A stretch of 64,000 nt of DNA. Source: Undaria pinnatifida (taxonomy: Eukaryota > Sar > Phaeophyceae > Laminariales > Alariaceae). The notes under the pieces are model-generated. The model made no database searches. It saw nothing but the letters and a program-made list of their open reading frames with translations, and had not been told where the DNA came from. Made by a program: the position numbers and the translations under genes. The stretch's first letter is position 1; each line of letters opens with the position of its first letter. Positions 44,440 through 55,542 of this stretch are shown in pieces. The DNA lies in NCBI GenBank assembly GCA_012845835.1, contig JABAKD010000025.1:772001-836000 (forward strand), written 5' to 3'.

Positions 44440-45150
44440 GATGCCGCTGGATGTCCGTTGGATTTAGTTGGTCGCCGTGGCTAGCGGGTGGGATACGGTG
44501 AAATACATCGAGATATGGTGGGATTCGGTTGCGTACCGTGGGCTACAGTGAAAAACTCGTGGGATACAGTGGGAAATCGCGTGGAAAGTCGGTGAAGTAC
44601 AGAGTACACCGTGCTTTATCGTCACAGGTCACGTACCTGGTGTGTGGCACCATATGAAAGTTGGTCAAATTTAGGAAACCGTGGTAATTTCTGAGGTACC
44701 GTGAAATGTCGTTATTATTCCAGTTCGTGTCCAACTCGGGAAAAAACGTGAAATATCTTGGTAGGTGCGTGGGCTACCATTTTAGGCCGTGAAAAGTTCA
44801 GTGGTACCATATGCACCACACTGCCAGAAATATACTGTGTGGTGGTGTGGGGAGCAGGTTGATGACCGTTCAAAGTGGGTGGGATATCCTTGGGGTGCTG
44901 TGGGAAGTGGTCGCGATACCGTTGGATACATCCGAATACTGCGAACACTCGGTGGGATACCGTGGATGAGCAAAGTAAAGCGATGAGGTACTTACTGAAT
45001 GCACCGTGCGAAGCCGTGGTTTACCGTGATTAACCGCAGGTTAAAAGTTGGACGTCGATAGGATACCTTGGGATACATTGAGATTATGTAGTCGCTCTTG
45101 ATTGGGACATCGTGGGATACTGTGGCAATTGGATGGAACGCCTTGGGATG
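44440..45150. repeat. Degenerate short-period repeat (GTGGGATACNGTG)
   Basis: GTGGGATAC, GTGGGATTC, GTGGGATATC and GATACCGTGG words recur at irregular 10-40 bp intervals for about 700 bp. The period is not constant, so this is an old, decayed array. Confidence 0.6.
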
Positions 45151-45229
45151 TGAAAGTAATGCGTGGGGGGGGACTCTGTCATCAATGCGAAAAGACGCAG
45201 AGGTGGCACTGAAGTGTCTGCGAAAATCC

Positions 45230-45535
45230 CTTGTGATAAGAAAGAAAGGGATGGCTTGGAAAGGGCGATTGGGGATGAGCAGCGGAGAAACGGGAACAAA
45301 GGAGACTGATCAAGGTGGGTTGGATCGCCACTTGATCATCATGGAACAATACGCGCAGTGCGGTAGAACACCGGGGAAGACCGGGGCAACCTCAACATAC
45401 TCAAATCTACGTTTACATCTAAATTCCAATGAAGATTCAACGTTACATCCAACGTAAGGTTCAACTGCTCATTTGATTCGTGCTAAGATGTTGCTCGAAT
45501 AGACCGCGAATTAACTTAGATATGAATCCAAGGAT
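45230..45535. repeat. Dispersed repeat Y, copy 1
   Basis: Aligns with 51,727-52,040: AAAGGGATGGCTTGGAAAGG, TTGATCATCATGGAACAATA, CGGTAGAACACCGGG, ACTCAAATCTACGTTTACAT and TTGATTCGTGCTAAGATGTT. No coding frame is shared. Confidence 0.7.
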
Positions 45536-45814
45536 CATTTTCCCAACACGCCCCTATAATTCAAAGTCAGTTTCATAGAGAAGCCTTCTACTTAAAAATC
45601 AAATTTGTTAATCATTAACGAAGAAATCACATATCCAGTCCGATCTTGCCATGCTATTTACATATTTACAAATGAAAGTAATATGTTTAAATCGAACACG
45701 CATATAAACTACACTTTGTTTATTTACCAGCGATAAGTACCTTAGAAGATAAAGCGCAAATTTACGTCTACTGGCTTTTAACCACTATTCCTGAGGTGTG
45801 TCGAATAGATGAAC

Positions 45815-46075
45815 CAAGGGTGTGTCCGGTACGGTGCCGGTATTCTCGGTACCGGTATGCAAGTCTCACAGAACCTACCGAAGTGTCCGGTACCGGTGTT
45901 GATGTCGCACCGAACTTACCGAATTTCCGATACCGGTATTGATGTCGTAACGAGTTTACCGAAGTTTCCGGTATCGGTATTGATGTCGTTCCGAACTTAC
46001 CGGAATTTCTGATGCCAGTGTTGATGTCTTACCGAACTTACCGCAGCGACCGGTACAGGTACAAAAGTCTGTACG
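45815..46075 (+). repeat. About 40-bp minisatellite, site 2
   Basis: Five to six units of CCGGTACCGGTGTTGATGTC then GCACCGAACTTACCGAATTT and variants. Starts are about 40 bp apart. Confidence 0.8.
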
Positions 46076-46814
46076 GCGCTACCGGCACACACTTGAACAC
46101 AAAAACAGGCAGTACCGGCGGCATACACCGCCGGCAAGATACCGTCGCCCACTTGAGCTTAGGTACATAAACTGGACATAAACTGGTGGTACATGCACAG
46201 GGCAAATCCGATATTGGTCGGGAGTACCCACCGAGGGATATAAATGAAGTGAATTATGATTGGTTCTTGTATTTTCAATGTTATTCTCATATTTTCTTTG
46301 TCTTGGTATGCTGTTCAATAGGAAAGGTAAGGTACCCTATGGAATATCAGTAGGGCGCCGTCTTCTCGTCGATCGGTTCGACGTACATGCCACTCAAGTA
46401 CAATCACAAGACTTCACGCGTTCCTTCCCTCCAAAAAGCCGGCCGGCACCGGGAAACCATTAACGGCTTTGATCGTCCCAACCGGCAACTCTTACACGTC
46501 TCCCGTGCGAGAGTTGTACACAGTAGCAGGCAAAATCACCGCCACGGCTATATTTTCCGCGTCCACGTCTATAACTTCTGCCGCCGGCGCTGTTGTGTGT
46601 GGGACCTGGCGAACATAACCCGCCGGTAGAAGCGGTGGTATCACTATTGGAGGCCACTTCAGCCTGGAAAATGGCGCTGTTACTCATGCGTGCTTAGAGG
46701 TTCGGTATACGGAGCGTAGTCGAAGATGCTTACAGGCCGGTGTGTGTGGCTTGGAGTTCTGCCTGGAGCCAAAGATCAAAAGGGTGACGTCACAATGTGG
46801 TGGAACCTAGTTGA

Positions 46815-47160
46815 TATCGTGCCAAACGTACCGAAGGGTCCGGTACAGGGGTTGTTTTGTGCAGATCTTACCGAAGTGTCCGCTACCGCTATCGATGTTG
46901 TACCGATACCGGTACCACATACGTCCATACCGGTACCGCCGATACCGGCATTGATGTCGTGTCGGAGTTACTGAGGTGTCAGGTACCGTTATTGGTGTCG
47001 TACGGAACTTACCGAAGTGTCCGGTACCGGTATTGACTTCGTATCGAACTTAAAGAAGTGTCCGGTACCGGTATTGATGCCGTACCGAACGAAGTGTCCG
47101 GTAACGGTATTGATGACGTACCGAACTTACCGAGATGTCCGCTACCGGTAATACCGGCGG
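46815..47160 (+). repeat. About 40-bp minisatellite, site 3
   Basis: Units such as TCCGGTACCGGTATTGACTT and CGTATCGAACTTAAAGAAGTG repeat six or more times, some shortened. It is the same unit as site 2, separated from it by about 740 bp of unrelated sequence. Confidence 0.8.
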
Positions 47161-47169
47161 TGGTTTACG

Positions 47170-48375
47170 TCGGTACGCCTCGGAATATACCGTGCCAAAC
47201 ACAACTTTGAAATTCATTGTATCTCGTGCCAAATAGGATATATAACCCCGCAATAGTCCCCGGCGGATGTCCACGCCGTTTCCTCGCTTTAGACCGTAAA
47301 CAGCTCCACACTGTCACGTCTTGCTTTTGCCCTTCCCAAGACGTCACCTGATGTTTTTTTTCTTCATTTATTTACTTGATTTTTCGTCAAATTATATATT
47401 TTCGAAAAGTATGAACCACCTTAACTCCTCTTTTTCGACGAGAAAAAAAAAGAAAACCCTCCCGCGGGTCAGACCTCGGGAGATGGGCATGTGGAACACG
47501 TGTTCAAATTTCCAGGATAGATATCACAAACCAAGGGTGTCGTGATACAGCACTTTCACCCCTTGAGAAACAGAGTCAACGCAAATGCCCATGCCTTGAC
47601 AGACATCCTTGGCAGCAAAAAACAGGGGACACAATCCAAAATCCCCGCTTTCTGTCTGGAACACCCCTGACAATATTATTAAGTAAAATGATTTGAGCGA
47701 AACAAGAACAAAAACAAAAACAAAGACATTTCATTATCATTTTTATACTACATTCAGATCTGCAACAGTAGCAGTAGTAAATGTCCCAATTGTGTTACGT
47801 ACATGCTGCTGCCCCACAGGTGCGGGGAGCAGGGCCTAGGGCAGTACATAGCAACGTACGCACGGAGACGCGGACAAGAGAGACAAGAAACAGCTTTGAA
47901 GCAGTGAATTGCACGGGATGCGTATTAACTCTGTACCTCATCGATAAAACCCACCAATATAACAGGCGATTGCTTTGTACATCCTTGTCTATAGTGCTAC
48001 AATGTGGATTCACATCGCAAAAATCAAAACCGCACGAAAGCGTGAAAACGCAAAGGAACGGGGGGGTCACTCATCGACATGTGCGTGTGACCCCGAACAA
48101 CTGCAAAAAAAGCCAAAAGTTACACCCCTACCGTAGCCTTGCTCTACTTGCGGAAGAAGTCCTGAGGCTGCTACTGCAGGTTGACCAATGAGATCAGCGC
48201 GGGTGGATACCTGTACATGTACTGCTATAGCAAGGGCACCTTGTATTCGTCTACCTCCTGGTCGCTGACACGCACAAGCGAAGCACACAGAGAGATATTG
48301 TCAGGGAGGCAAGTTCAAGGTGCGATAGACACTAGTTGATTTTGGAGCTGCTGTGATCCGCTGTGACTGCTGCTG
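47170..48375. other. Unassigned sequence upstream of DIRS-like element
   Basis: No recognised gene. A 130-codon plus-strand frame at 47.8-48.2 kb has no motif. The left terminal repeat of the DIRS-like element could lie here but was not identified. Confidence 0.3.
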
Positions 48376-48460
48376 TGAGCGAGTTGAGTTTCGCTGCGAT
48401 TGCTGCTGTGACGTTTCGTTTTGACTGTTGTTGTGGTCGTTGTGGACCGTCTTTTCTACG

Positions 48461-48835
48461 ATGGGTGATTCGCTGAATGCCGCGGCTCGCGCCGCGACCA
48501 GCTATGAGGCGGAGGATGCTCTGCGAGACCGGGCAGCCGCAGCTCTCGTGGGGTGTGGGCCCAACTCCGGGGCGCCAGCCGTCGACGTGCTTCTGACATC
48601 GGCTGACCTGGCCAAGTGGGCTGGGAAAGTTGAGGCGGAATTTACGTGGGTCAATGCGCGATTCGATGACCGGATAGCCGTGGTATCCGAAGCAGTTTCT
48701 GCCGCGCGCGGGGTAGCCACTTCCTGTACCTATCAGGTCACCGACCTCGATGTGATCCTTTGCCACTTCATCGAACACAACTCGGGTCGGACGGCTGCCT
48801 TCCGCGGCGACGGTGACGCTCAGGCGCGCGCTTAG
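48461..48835 (+). CDS. DIRS-like Gag N-terminal frame, 124 codons
   Basis: ATG at 48,461 (MGDSLNAAARAATSYEAEDA ...) to TAG at 48,835. The product is Ala- and Asp-rich and probably largely helical, with no zinc knuckle. Its position ahead of the DIRS-like RT suggests a Gag-like role. This is inference from order and compositional continuity, not from a recognised domain. Confidence 0.35.
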   Translation: MGDSLNAAARAATSYEAEDALRDRAAAALVGCGPNSGAPAVDVLLTSADLAKWAGKVEAEFTWVNARFDDRIAVVSEAVSAARGVATSCTYQVTDLDVILCHFIEHNSGRTAAFRGDGDAQARA

Positions 48836-49141
48836 CAGCATCGGTGCCGGCCGAGACAGGCCCTCTAATCAGACGGCCACTGTTCCGCTCGCTGGATCGC
48901 CCGGTTCCAAAGAATAAGCCATTTCGAACCCTCCCCGATATCTGCAAGATGTTCGCATGCACCAGTAAATACAATTGGTATCCTTTCAAAGTACTGCATG
49001 AGTCCCCCGCGTCCTCGGCAGCCCCACGATCTCCATCCGGCCGCCGGGACGGTGGCGCCGGCAGCTCGTCGGCGACGGGTGGAGAGTCGCGGGCACAGTC
49101 ACTGAATGCTGTCTCCTCCGCCGAGAGCAACAGGGCGGGAA

Positions 49142-49598
49142 TCAGGAGTGCAGGCGCTGACTCGGGATGAAGACATGGGCCCTACCGCGAGGCGGGCTCA
49201 ACTTCTGCGGATGCAGATGCGGCGCTGGCGGTGGGGGGCGCGGCTTTGTCGACAATCGATAGTGGCGGCCGCGGGTTGGACCATCTTCTGGGGGCGCAGC
49301 TCCGGCGTTGGCGGATGGTGGGGCGGCTGCGTCGACGGTCGAGAATGGCCGAACGACGGGAGCATAGGCCTCTGGCCGAGTCACAGGGGGTTTGCGTCGG
49401 TGCGCGTTGGATGCTCTGGCTGGCGAAGGCGGTGTAGGGCGCGAGCCTGTAAATCCTTCTACGGGATTCGTCGCTTTCGGGGATAGAAGTAACAATGGGG
49501 AGCGCGCGCCCAAGTGTCCATTCGACGCGACACACATAATAGGTACTGGCGTAGCGGTCGCACGCGCATGTACAAGGCGCCGTAGCGAGTGTGTGTGA
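49142..49598 (+). pseudogene. DIRS-like Gag C-terminal remnant
   Basis: Frames here read STSADADAALAVGGAALSTI, PSTGFVAFGDRSNNGERAP and CPFDATHIIGTGVAVARACT, low-complexity and Ala/Gly/Arg-rich. They lie between the gag-like start and the RT. Frame changes and the TGA at 49,598 show decay. The strongly GC-rich DNA is open on both strands; plus is chosen by element direction. Confidence 0.35.
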
Positions 49599-49972
49599 GG
49601 CTCGGATTTGGACTCGGGGTGCGGACACGCCGCGACCGGCGGCAAGCTCGCGCGCGCCTGGTTAGATGCGGCGGTGGAGGCGTGGTGCGCCGCGAAGGAT
49701 AGCGTAGCGCATTAAGTATCGTCACTAGTTTCCGCGCATCCCGATCTGGTGGCACAGGGGGGGTCGTCTCCTCTTCGTGTGCATGTAACGGCAGTGTTGA
49801 GGTGTTGACATGTGCTGTCAGACCAACTCGCTACGTCCATCATACTCATCCTCACATCGTACGTCATTGGTTTAGTAACGTCAAGAAATTCTCCGGTGTT
49901 GAACAGCTGATTAGCGTTCTGGCAACGGGCTCCCCGGTCTGTGTTGCGAGGGGGGCAATCTGACTGCTGAGC

Positions 49973-50994
49973 TTGCATATGGTAACCACCCGAGCGTCGC
50001 CCCCCATGCCGTCGTTGTTCACCAACCCATATGCGCTGACGTTGTACACGAAAGGCCTTGACGTTGGTATTAAGTTCCGCGTCAGGTATTCGGGGTCTAC
50101 GTGCTTCTCCGTTGGCTGTAGTTATAAAGCCTATTTTTTTCGCATTATTTGCGATCTCACGTTTGCGCGCGCGGGCTATCATTCTAGTGTAAACGGCAAT
50201 ACCGTTATTTTTTTCGCCCCCTCCTGCGAGCTCGGTCATGTGCTTACGGAGGTGTTGTTACAGGTGTTACCTTGGCGGAAGAAGCACGGTCCGACAGCTC
50301 GAATTGTCCTTTGCCGCGTTGACGTGAAAGACGCCTTTCGTCACGTCTTTGCTGATCCTGAAAGGGCGCCGGCATTTAGGTACGGGATGGGCGGCTACGC
50401 GGTTGTGGAGCCTCGCTTTCAATTCGGGTGGCGTAACAGGCCGAGGTTTTGGATGTTGATGGCTTCTGCGCTGGAACATACCCACACCAACTAGACGTTT
50501 CAAGACGTGGCCGTTTCTCCACAAGGCGTGGCCACCATCGAGCATGTCCAGTTCTCCCCTCCGCCGAGGGGTTCGGTTAGGTCTCGCCCTCGTGATTGAC
50601 GACCCATTCCCGGTAGCGGCGGCACCGACGGGAGAATTGTTTCGTGAGGCTCTACGTAGACGACGGCATTCTTGTCGAGGTGCTGTGGTGGCCGGACGGC
50701 CGCCGCTGTATGCGGGCAGTGCAGGCTTTGACATCGGACCACTTTCTCGTGTTGGGCGTACGTGTGGCGTCCGAGCCTCCTCTTTTTTCTACAGGCAAAA
50801 TCCTTGGCTGGGACACGCGTTTCAAAGAGTTGGCCTGGGCAGTGGACACTGAGGAGCTTACGGTGACGTTGCCACCTCATAAGCGCCTAACGCTTCGATC
50901 GCTTATCGCGTACTGGCCCGTGTCCCGCACATGCTGTTGCTTTCTTCACGCGTGTTACAATAGAGGTAGCACTTTTCATCGGAATTGTTTCTGA
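49973..50994 (+). pseudogene. DIRS-like reverse transcriptase
   Basis: RT motif A is LCRVDVKDAFRHVFADP, with the catalytic Asp before K-D-A-F. GGYAVVEPRFQFGWRNRPRF and WMLMASALEHTHTN follow, to a TAG at 50,494. After two frame changes motif C reads LYVDDGILVEVLWWPDGRR with an intact YVDD box (about 50,650). The thumb or connection follows: VLGVRVASEPPLFSTGKILG, WDTRFKELAWAVDTEELTV and RLTLRSLIAYWPVSR. The frame then runs into MITE copy G. Both catalytic motifs are intact, but stops and frameshifts prevent expression of one protein. Confidence 0.8.
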
Positions 50995-51197
50995 ATGACG
51001 AGGGTTATCAACCCAAACTCGTGGGAAATAGGCCATCTTGTGACATGAAAGATTATTGTCGTGTACGTAGGCCATGGGATGTTTTCATCCGGTAGCAGTT
51101 TTGTTTTCCTCCAAATAAGGCTTTAGCAGAGGTCTCACCCTCCCAATTTGAGGAAACCTCAGAAAACATCTTGGTGCACCTCTATCCTAGCACGCGT
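50948..51197. mobile_element. MITE copy G inside the DIRS-like element
   Basis: Exactly 250 bp from ACGCGTGTTACAATAGAGGT to GCACCTCTATCCTAGCACGC then GT. The ends pair over about 24 bp with few mismatches, making this the best-preserved copy. RT-type coding (IAYWPVSR) ends shortly before it and RNase H coding (LLMHITFAVRPGYFFVH) begins just after. Flanking GCTTTCTTC and CGCTTCTCA are similar but not a clear duplication. Confidence 0.8.
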
Positions 51198-51199
51198 CG

Positions 51200-51735
51200 C
51201 TTCTCATGCACATAACGTTTGCCGTCCGTCCCGGGTACTTCTTCGTGCATCCTTTGTTGGCTCCGGTTGGGATGTCGCCCATCGCATCCGGTGATGAAAT
51301 TGCTGACCGAACGGCCAATCCGGGACGGCGTGTTCACTTTGGGCCCGAGGTCCATGTGGATCTCGAGTTCTGGCGGTGGTTTGTTGATAAAGATGTTGAC
51401 GCGCGGGGCGGCGTGTTGTCGGCGCCGATGTATCATTTGTTTGAGCGCCTGGCACAATGTGCATTGTTCTCGAACGCGTCAAGACCGCCATCGGCGGATA
51501 CCGTCTCGAAACCGGTGTTTACTGGCGCTACGATCTTACCGCCCAGGAACAGAGACGGTCTTGTGGCTCGAGAAAGTCTATCAACAGCGTGGACGACTTA
51601 TCTATCAAAGTGGTTAAACGTTTGGGCATGGTTGTCTGGGCCTCTGTCCTAGTGTCTTCGTGTGCCGATCGACCGCCAGCGACGAGAGATTGATTTTTGT
51701 TGGGAGGAGACAACGAAGCCATGGTGCATAGGAAA
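51200..51735 (+). pseudogene. DIRS-like RNase H / C-terminal region
   Basis: HITFAVRPGYFFVHPLLAPV, RTANPGRRVHFGPEVHVDLE and FWRWFVDKDVDARGGVLSAP lead to ALFSNAS. An Asp would be expected where Asn now stands. The continuing reading shifts frame at about 51,480 to KTAIGGYRLETGVYWRYDL and TAQEQ, ending DLSIKVVKRLGMVVWASVLV and a stop at 51,693. Similarity persists to GGDNEAM, then stops at repeat Y. Confidence 0.7.
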
Positions 51736-52040
51736 GGGATAGTTTGGAAAAGGCTCTTGCGGCCAAAGAAATAGGAAAATGGATAAAAATAGGGTGATCG
51801 TGGTGGGCTCCATTTTTATTAGATCATCACGGAACAATGTCAGTAGTCCGGTAGAACGCCGGGCAAACGGGACAGCCTTCACATACTCAACTCTACGTTT
51901 ACATCTGAATTTCGCCTCGGATTCAACGTAAAATTAAACGTAAGTTACAAATGCTCATCTTCTTCGTGCTAATAGATTGCTCGAGTAGACTGCGCATTAA
52001 CTAAGATACGAAGGTAAGGTTCACATTCTCAACAGTGACA
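51727..52040. repeat. Dispersed repeat Y, copy 2
   Basis: Matches 45,230-45,535 through AAAGGGATAGTTTGGAAAAGG, TAGATCATCACGGAACAATG, CGGTAGAACGCCGGG, CTCAACTCTACGTTTACATC and TCTTCGTGCTAATAGATTGC. It begins where DIRS-like coding similarity ends, so it either inserted there or deleted the rest. Confidence 0.7.
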
Positions 52041-52429
52041 GGTTAAATATTTACATGACGCAAAGTAGGATGATACGTTCATTAAACATGCCTGGCAAAA
52101 CATCAGACACTAAACGAACTAACAGTATCAGCGGTGGTCGTAGGCACCGGAGTCTACGGTGCCAGCAAATCTGAACTCTATGAGACGGGAAATGTAGAAA
52201 CACGTAGAATCGGTGCACCAGGATCAAGCTGTCCACAGAAGCGGTTGTCTATTTATTTTTTTTTGCTGGGCGATCAATCTAGATTTTTCAGGCCTCCACC
52301 ATTTGGACATGGGAACTACGACATTTGTGGCAGACAACAAGTCACCAATAGCTCGTTGGTTCTTCCCGTTATGGACAGAGACAGTCGGTACGGGACGCTC
52401 GGTACCTACTGCTGGTACTACATATTTCC

Positions 52430-53175
52430 GCTCCCTCTTGTTCAAACGCCCCACCTAAAATCAAAACCTTCAAGAGAAATATACACTACCAGGCAATTGA
52501 TATCACCTCATTACCTTGGTAGCCATCGACGCCGTAGCTCCGTGTAACCCCCCCCCCCCCACCCCCAACTCCCCCGCTTTCCCCACCACCCGCACCATCG
52601 CCTAGACCTAGCACTACGCGTATAGCAAGCTCGTGCATCTACGCGACCTAAATCTGTCGCAAAGCCCCCTCCGCCCCCGCCCTCCCCGTTTGAACACTCT
52701 GCCCTATCCTCACCGGTTATACGACTTACAGGGTATACAATATATATACTGATGCATTCCTTCCACAACCGTCAGATTTGTACCCTTTAATGATTTATAG
52801 TTTCCGCGCACAGATTAAGTCCTCCCGCTCCCCCCGCTCCCTCTCGCTCAAACCCAGTCCCCCACGCCCCTAAAAGCCCCGCCCTCCCCTCACCGGTTAT
52901 TTGGCTTACAGGATTGACAAAGTGACGCGTTTCCTCCCACAGCTGTCGGAATTTGTTCCCCTCAAAAACGGGTTTTGTAGTTTCCGCCCACAGACTGATT
53001 AACATCACCCTGTTGACCCTGGTACAAGCTACACTGTAGATCTAAGGGGAGTCGCCGACCTGTATCCTTCATGAGGACACACAACCCGTAATACGTGCGA
53101 CCGGAGTAAAACACACAGGTTGCAAAGATGAGTTTCGACAAAATATTGGATCTCACAGCTGGAGTGTATCCTTTT
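52430..53175 (+). repeat. PCC composite repeat, partial copy
   Basis: gamma (CTTGTTCAAACGCCCCACCT), epsilon (CACCATCGCCTAGACCTAGC), two delta modules and alpha, ending GATCTCACAGCTGGAGTGTA at about 53,170. Poly-C tracts occur at 52,547-52,566 and elsewhere. Confidence 0.85.
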
Positions 53176-53179
53176 TTTT

Positions 53180-53830
53180 TGTAATATAGTCTACCACATC
53201 AGTAGTAGTTAGTGAGAAATTGGTACAATCGTAGCCGATAACGGATGAGAGAGTTTTCCTGGAAATAACAGCAGTTTATCTCAATGATCGTTCTCGTCGT
53301 TCCGGTTTGATATTATATGCATAATAAATATTGGACTTTGTAGTTCTACTGTGGTATTGCTCTTTGAATGCAGGCAGCGTACGCAGTGATCACGAAAATG
53401 GCATAGTCCAGACTTCTGTACAAGGAGGACACGTAGTGACGAGTGGGACTGAGGTAGGGCAGGAACAGAGTAGTTCGAAGTACCCACACAGAAAGACAAA
53501 ACCAATTATACAGTACACAATGAGACTTTTCGCGAAGATGGTCAAGCTTCATCAGCTTCTTGGGAGCGGTGGACGATCCCAGTCAGATTGAATCGAATGG
53601 CACGTGCAGGCTGTATCCTGCTGTAGCGGTAGGGGCTCGGTGCTGCTAATATTTTCTCAAACCGGGGACAACCACGAGACGTGCCCTATTGTTTTCAACT
53701 GCTACGGACAGATACGTCGGTGTTCTCTCCGATATATCATCTCCAAAACATAGAATCGTCACAAGTGCTGTTGATCAATCAACTGCTCGTCGGATGCAAA
53801 TAATATTCCTAGGTTAATCGTTCAAAGGTA
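53180..53830. other. Unassigned sequence
   Basis: No recognised gene or repeat. Confidence 0.3.
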
Positions 53831-53834
53831 AAGA

Positions 53835-54290
53835 ACCTGCATCCTCTATAGCAAGTAGGTGCTCCCACACTTATGATACAATGACCCCGGTCAGACAGAC
53901 TGATAAACGGTATCTTAGGGGATCACTGGACAGGTAACCGACAAGACGACAAGGAGAGATGTACTTCTCCGGACAGGACAACTGGAGGAGCTTCACAAGG
54001 GCAAGGAAGTCTGGAAGGACAACAAGGAGGCTTGGGAAGATAATTGACAGGGTGAGGAAACAGCTCGCCCTGACTATGATGACAGGCCAATGGATGTTCC
54101 ACTAAAGTCTTCTTAGAATGCTCGCCGCAGTGTCCGTCGCGACGATTTCACTTGCAGCCTGACGAGCCGGGTTCGTACTCGGTAGGTGTCCCGACACACC
54201 GAAGCAACTCTCTCGAAACATTCTGAGAGGCGCCGGGGCTTCGACTATATTCGAAGGCGTGTTGGAACCGGAGACATGGTATCCACAGTT
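53835..54290. repeat. Dispersed repeat Z, copy 2
   Basis: Counterpart of 30,545-31,050: GTAGGTGCTCCCACACTTAT, CAGGTAACCGACAAGAC, AAGTCTGGAAGGACAACAAG, CAGCTCGCCCTGACTATGATG and CTTCGACTATATTCGAAGGC. The plus-strand frame similar to copy 1 has an in-frame stop within MTGQWMFH-stop-SLL. Confidence 0.7.
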
Positions 54291-54299
54291 AAACTTGTT

Positions 54300-55525
54300 T
54301 TTGGCGTAGGTCAAAAGATCTTGCGGCTAATTTTTGCAAAGGCAGGCGAGGCACGTTCGCAGACGTGCTAAAAGACCGGCCGGTGTCGTGCGGGGAAAGC
54401 TCCAACATTGTTGTCCTAAACACCGCGGAGTTGGGTCGGCTCCCAAAATCCATGTTGGTCCATAGCAACTTCGTTTTCGGTATGCCATGACGGCGAGCCT
54501 CCTGCGGAAGCAATTTTTCCCGAAAGACGCCATCGGATTCTGCGGATGGGCGAGCGCTCATCTTACTGAGACACGCGCCGAGATCACGTGTTCCTGGGTA
54601 CCTTAGCGAGTCTTCATGTGCAACACGACGATCGAATGCGGGGATCCCGGGACCACGCCTCTCGGGCCTGCCAACGTAAGGAGTACGTCACGGCAACCTG
54701 CTTCATCCGTCAAGCTAGTCACATGAAATAACCTAAGATGTTTCCCGCCGTCGTCCATGCCTTCTCCGTGAAAAATATATATCTTCACACTTTAAATTGT
54801 ATATAACAGCGCGGCGATCGATGATAGTTAACGTCAGCACCGCACTATAATCTCTCAATCACTAGAAAAGTCGAACCAAGCTAGCCGGCCTTTGGTTAAC
54901 GCCCAATGGTGGTGGTCGAGACCACATACACGAAGAATGAGAGGTGTGGCAAATGGCGAGCACGCGTTGCACGGCACGGCCGGAAGTACGCACTGCCGCA
55001 TGCCGAAGGCGTAACGCCGCGGACAGGTTCCCTAATTGCCGCCCAACGGCACCGTGAATCGGCAGAGGACACAACTGCCGATGCTAACGTACTGTCCAGT
55101 CAAAGGAAATATGTCGTGCGTTCGGGGGGGCGCTGGTAACGTGCTTCATAACCTACCGTGGAGTGTATTGAGGATGCATCGTTTGGAGATTTCGCATCAT
55201 CGGACCTAGGCACCGTCCGCAGGGTAATTTTCTACAAACCACGGCTGCACAACGATGTGGGAGCCGATGGTGAGGAACAACTAACGACTTCAACTACGAT
55301 GGCTCCCTAGCGGGGAAACTGTGCAGGAACAGCCGTGCGAGGACGTTCACGGAGCACATGAGTCGTCGTTTGTTTAGGGACGCCCCAGCTTATCGGTGGT
55401 GATACGCGTGGTTTGACAGCTTTTGACGGACCGATTAAAGCAAGCGATACCGTGTGGGAGTTTCCGTGAGATTAGACAAGTTTTTCCGCCGTCCTTTGCT
55501 ATCATCTCGTATGGACAGTAATATG
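54300..55525. other. Unassigned sequence
   Basis: Moderately GC-rich with several 60-90 codon frames on both strands. None carries a recognisable domain. Confidence 0.3.
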
Positions 55526-55542
55526 CCTCATTCAACCTCCAG

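Larger units (their letters stand above)
48380..51735 (+). mobile_element. DIRS-like retrotransposon, decayed, interrupted by a MITE
   Basis: A gag-like region (48.46-49.6 kb) is followed by a reverse transcriptase and RNase H of the DIRS/Ngaro type: VDVKDAFRHVF, then YVDDGILVEV, and downstream DLEFWRWFV and YRLETGVYWRYDLTAQEQ. DIRS elements use a tyrosine recombinase instead of an integrase; none was recognised, so that gene is either lost or beyond the truncation. RNase H similarity ends at GGDNEAM (about 51,727), where dispersed repeat Y begins. A MITE at 50,948-51,197 lies between the RT and RNase H blocks. Confidence 0.75.

Noticed and set aside
49142-49755. Minus-strand frames of 98-167 codons
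   Set aside because: GC-rich DNA open on both strands. The DIRS-like RT downstream is on plus, and no minus-strand domain is recognised.
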